Assembly: GCF_014651135.1 (NCBI RefSeq)
Contig: NZ_BMWH01000015.1
Span: 62,001 to 126,000 of the forward strand
Source of the DNA: Streptomyces echinoruber
GTDB lineage: Bacteria; Actinomycetota; Actinomycetes; Streptomycetales; Streptomycetaceae
DNA length: 64,000 bases
Direction of reading: 5' to 3'
Shown: piece by piece, positions 62,542 to 64,000 of the stretch
How the letters are laid out: every line of letters begins with the position of its first letter
How positions within the stretch are numbered: the first letter of the stretch is position 1
Translations under genes and position numbers: made by a program
The notes under the pieces: model-generated
What the model was told of the DNA's origin: nothing
Databases searched by the model: none
What the model saw: the letters and a program-made list of their open reading frames with translations, nothing else

Positions 62542-63860
62542 GCGAGGCCAGCCTCTCGGAAGGAGTCCAGGGTCGGGCGGATGACGGCGGTCGGGCCGGT
62601 GCCGGCCACCGCGTCGAGGGTCTTCAGGCCGTCACCGGTGTTGAGGACGACCGTCGTCAGCGTCGGGTCGAGCACCCCGTTCTCGATCAGCTTGCGCGTG
62701 ACGCCGACCGTCACGCCGCCCGCCGTCTCCGCGAAGATGCCCTCGGTGCGGGCCAGCAGCCGGATCGCGTCCACGATCTGCGCGTCGGTCACGTCCTCCA
62801 CCGCACCGCCGGTGCGGCGCGCGATGTCCAGGACGTAGGGCCCGTCGGCCGGGTTGCCGATGGCGAGGGACTTGGCGATGGTGTCCGGCTTCTGGGGGCG
62901 CACGACGTCGTGCCCGGCCTTGAAGGCGGCGGACACCGGCGAGCAGCCCTCCGCCTGCGCGCCGAAGATCTTGTACGGCCGGTCCTCGACCAGCCCGAGC
63001 GCGATCAGCTCCCGCAGCCCCTTGTCGATCTTCGTGAGCTGGGAGCCGGAGGCGATGGGCACCACGATCTGGTCGGGCAGCCGCCAGCCGAGCTGCTCGC
63101 AGATCTCGTACGCCAGGGTCTTGGAGCCCTCCGCGTAGTACGGCCGCAGGTTGACGTTGACGAAGCCCCAGCCCTCGCCCGCCGGGTCGCCGATCAGTTC
63201 GGAGCAGAAGCGGTTGACGTCGTCGTAGGTGCCCTCGATGCCGACCAGGTCGCCGCCGTAGACCGCGGCCATGACGACCTTGCCCTGCTCCAGGTCGTGC
63301 GGGATGAACACGCAGGAGCGCAGGCCGGCGCGGGCCGCCGCGGCGCCGACGGCGCCGGCCAGGTTGCCCGTCGACGAGCACGACAGCGTCGTGAACCCGA
63401 AGGCCCGGGCCGCCTCCAGCGCCTGGGCCACCACCCGGTCCTTGAAGGAGTGCGTCGGGTTGCCGGAGTCGTCCTTCACGTACAGCCCGCCGGTCACGCC
63501 GAGTTCGCGGGCGAGGTTGTCGGCCTTGACCAACTGGGTCCAGCCCGGGTTCAGGTTCGGCTTGCCGGCCACGTCCGCGGGGACGGGCAGCAGCGGCGCG
63601 TAGCGCCAGATGTTCGCGGGGCCCGCCTCGATGCGCCTGCGGAGCTCCTCGGCGTCGTAACCGGAGAAGTCGTACGCCACCTCCAGCGGGCCGAAACACT
63701 CCTCGCAGGCGAAGACCGGGCCGAGCGGGACGCGGTGGCCGCACTCGCGGCAGGACAGCGCGGCGGCGGGACCGAGATCGACGGAAGGCGAGGCCGAAGA
63801 AGCGGTGACGGCGGTAACGGTGGAGGCGGCGGCGGAGCTTGCAGTGGTCTGCACAGCCAT
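62538..63860 (-). CDS. thrC: Threonine synthase family PLP enzyme with zinc ribbon
   Basis: A 440-residue fold-type II PLP enzyme. A zinc-ribbon (LSCRECGHRV, FACEECFGPLEVAYDFS, four cysteines) precedes the core. Lys in NPTHSFKDRVVAQAL binds PLP; SCSSTGNLAGAVGAAAAR is the phosphate loop and NTGDGLKTLD a C-terminal motif. The family forms threonine from O-phosphohomoserine. Streptomyces usually has another thrC in the hom-thrB operon, so this second one may have a different role. Regulated by a SAM riboswitch. Confidence 0.88.
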   Translation of the reverse strand: MAVQTTASSAAASTVTAVTASSASPSVDLGPAAALSCRECGHRVPLGPVFACEECFGPLEVAYDFSGYDAEELRRRIEAGPANIWRYAPLLPVPADVAGKPNLNPGWTQLVKADNLARELGVTGGLYVKDDSGNPTHSFKDRVVAQALEAARAFGFTTLSCSSTGNLAGAVGAAAARAGLRSCVFIPHDLEQGKVVMAAVYGGDLVGIEGTYDDVNRFCSELIGDPAGEGWGFVNVNLRPYYAEGSKTLAYEICEQLGWRLPDQIVVPIASGSQLTKIDKGLRELIALGLVEDRPYKIFGAQAEGCSPVSAAFKAGHDVVRPQKPDTIAKSLAIGNPADGPYVLDIARRTGGAVEDVTDAQIVDAIRLLARTEGIFAETAGGVTVGVTRKLIENGVLDPTLTTVVLNTGDGLKTLDAVAGTGPTAVIRPTLDSFREAGLA

Positions 63861-63878
63861 GTCAGGCGAGGCCCTTTC

Positions 63879-64000
63879 TCCTCATCTTCCTCACGGCGTA
63901 CCTCGCCGTGAGACGGAATTGGCACCTTCCCTGGCCGGGAGCCTCGCGGTGGATCATGACGAGAACCGGCGAAGGGGGGTTGCCGGGGCTTCATCGGGCC
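63879..64000 (-). promoter_or_regulatory. SAM-I (S-box) riboswitch, cut by the window edge
   Basis: On the minus strand the hallmarks of SAM-I appear in order: GGCCCGATGAAGCCCCGGCA and ACC (63978-64000), the P3 3' side GGTGCCAATTCCG (63914-63926), P4 hairpin CTCACGGCG/CGCCGTGAG (63890-63912) and the P1 3' strand GGAAGATGAGGA. The 5' P1 strand lies outside the window. The P1 3' strand ends in AGGAG 18 bases from the ATG, and AAAGGG follows, so control of translation is likely. Confidence 0.88.

Overview
The window is high-GC actinobacterial chromosome, almost certainly Streptomyces. Signs are strong G/C third-position bias, many GTG and TTG starts, futalosine-pathway menaquinone genes, a mycothiol-type isomerase, GroEL2 under CIRCE, and several WhiJ-like clusters (XRE regulator, DUF397 protein, HATPase). 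From memory the gene order resembles the S. coelicolor chromosome core around thrC, groEL2, murQ, XPB helicase and mqnBD; no database check was possible. No tRNA, rRNA or CRISPR array was seen.

Layout. 1-5.1 kb: small RHH protein, AzgA-type purine permease, DUF2530 protein, CtpE-like P-type ATPase. 5.1-10.5 kb: two paralogous secreted proteins separated by a lipoprotein, a small membrane protein and a graveyard of IS256, IS3 and IS630 fragments. 10.8-18 kb: a large Hsp90/sacsin-type ATPase, the first XRE/DUF397/HATPase module, and a nuclease-fold gene with a duplicated 3' end. 18-23.1 kb: DUF3027 protein, MFS transporter, then lipoprotein DUF2771-mqnB-mqnD. 23.3-31.4 kb: cold-shock protein, HAD phosphatase, membrane protein, helicase-associated protein and XPB helicase. 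32.4-36 kb: HelD/HelR-like ATPase, CutC, mycothiol-dependent isomerase family protein. 36-47 kb: DUF3800 gene, second and third XRE/DUF397 modules, HD hydrolase, toxin-antitoxin-like pair, GNAT, RpiR regulator with murQ, and an OYE-family reductase. 47.2-51.5 kb: glycosyltransferase-51 protein coupled to a membrane-anchored sigma-like protein, divergent from an ECF sigma factor with a membrane partner. 51.8-59.7 kb: a probable island bounded by a 255-bp direct repeat of the groEL2 3' end. 59.6-64 kb: groEL2, cspB, moaD-like gene and thrC with a SAM riboswitch leader cut by the window edge.

Functional links. mqnB and mqnD are successive menaquinone genes. RpiR-murQ is a cell-wall recycling pair. 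The helicase-associated protein and XPB are neighbours on one strand. thrC and the sulfur-carrier gene overlap by 4 bp and share the riboswitch. The island carries divergent operons: recombinase-like protein, HATPase, unknown, SAH-hydrolase-like and NUDIX on one side; XRE-TPR regulator, YdcF and WbqC on the other.

The most unusual points are the SAM riboswitch on a thrC/sulfur-carrier operon, the groEL2-tail repeats around the island, and the repeated occurrence of short tandem arrays that begin at the stop codon of a gene.
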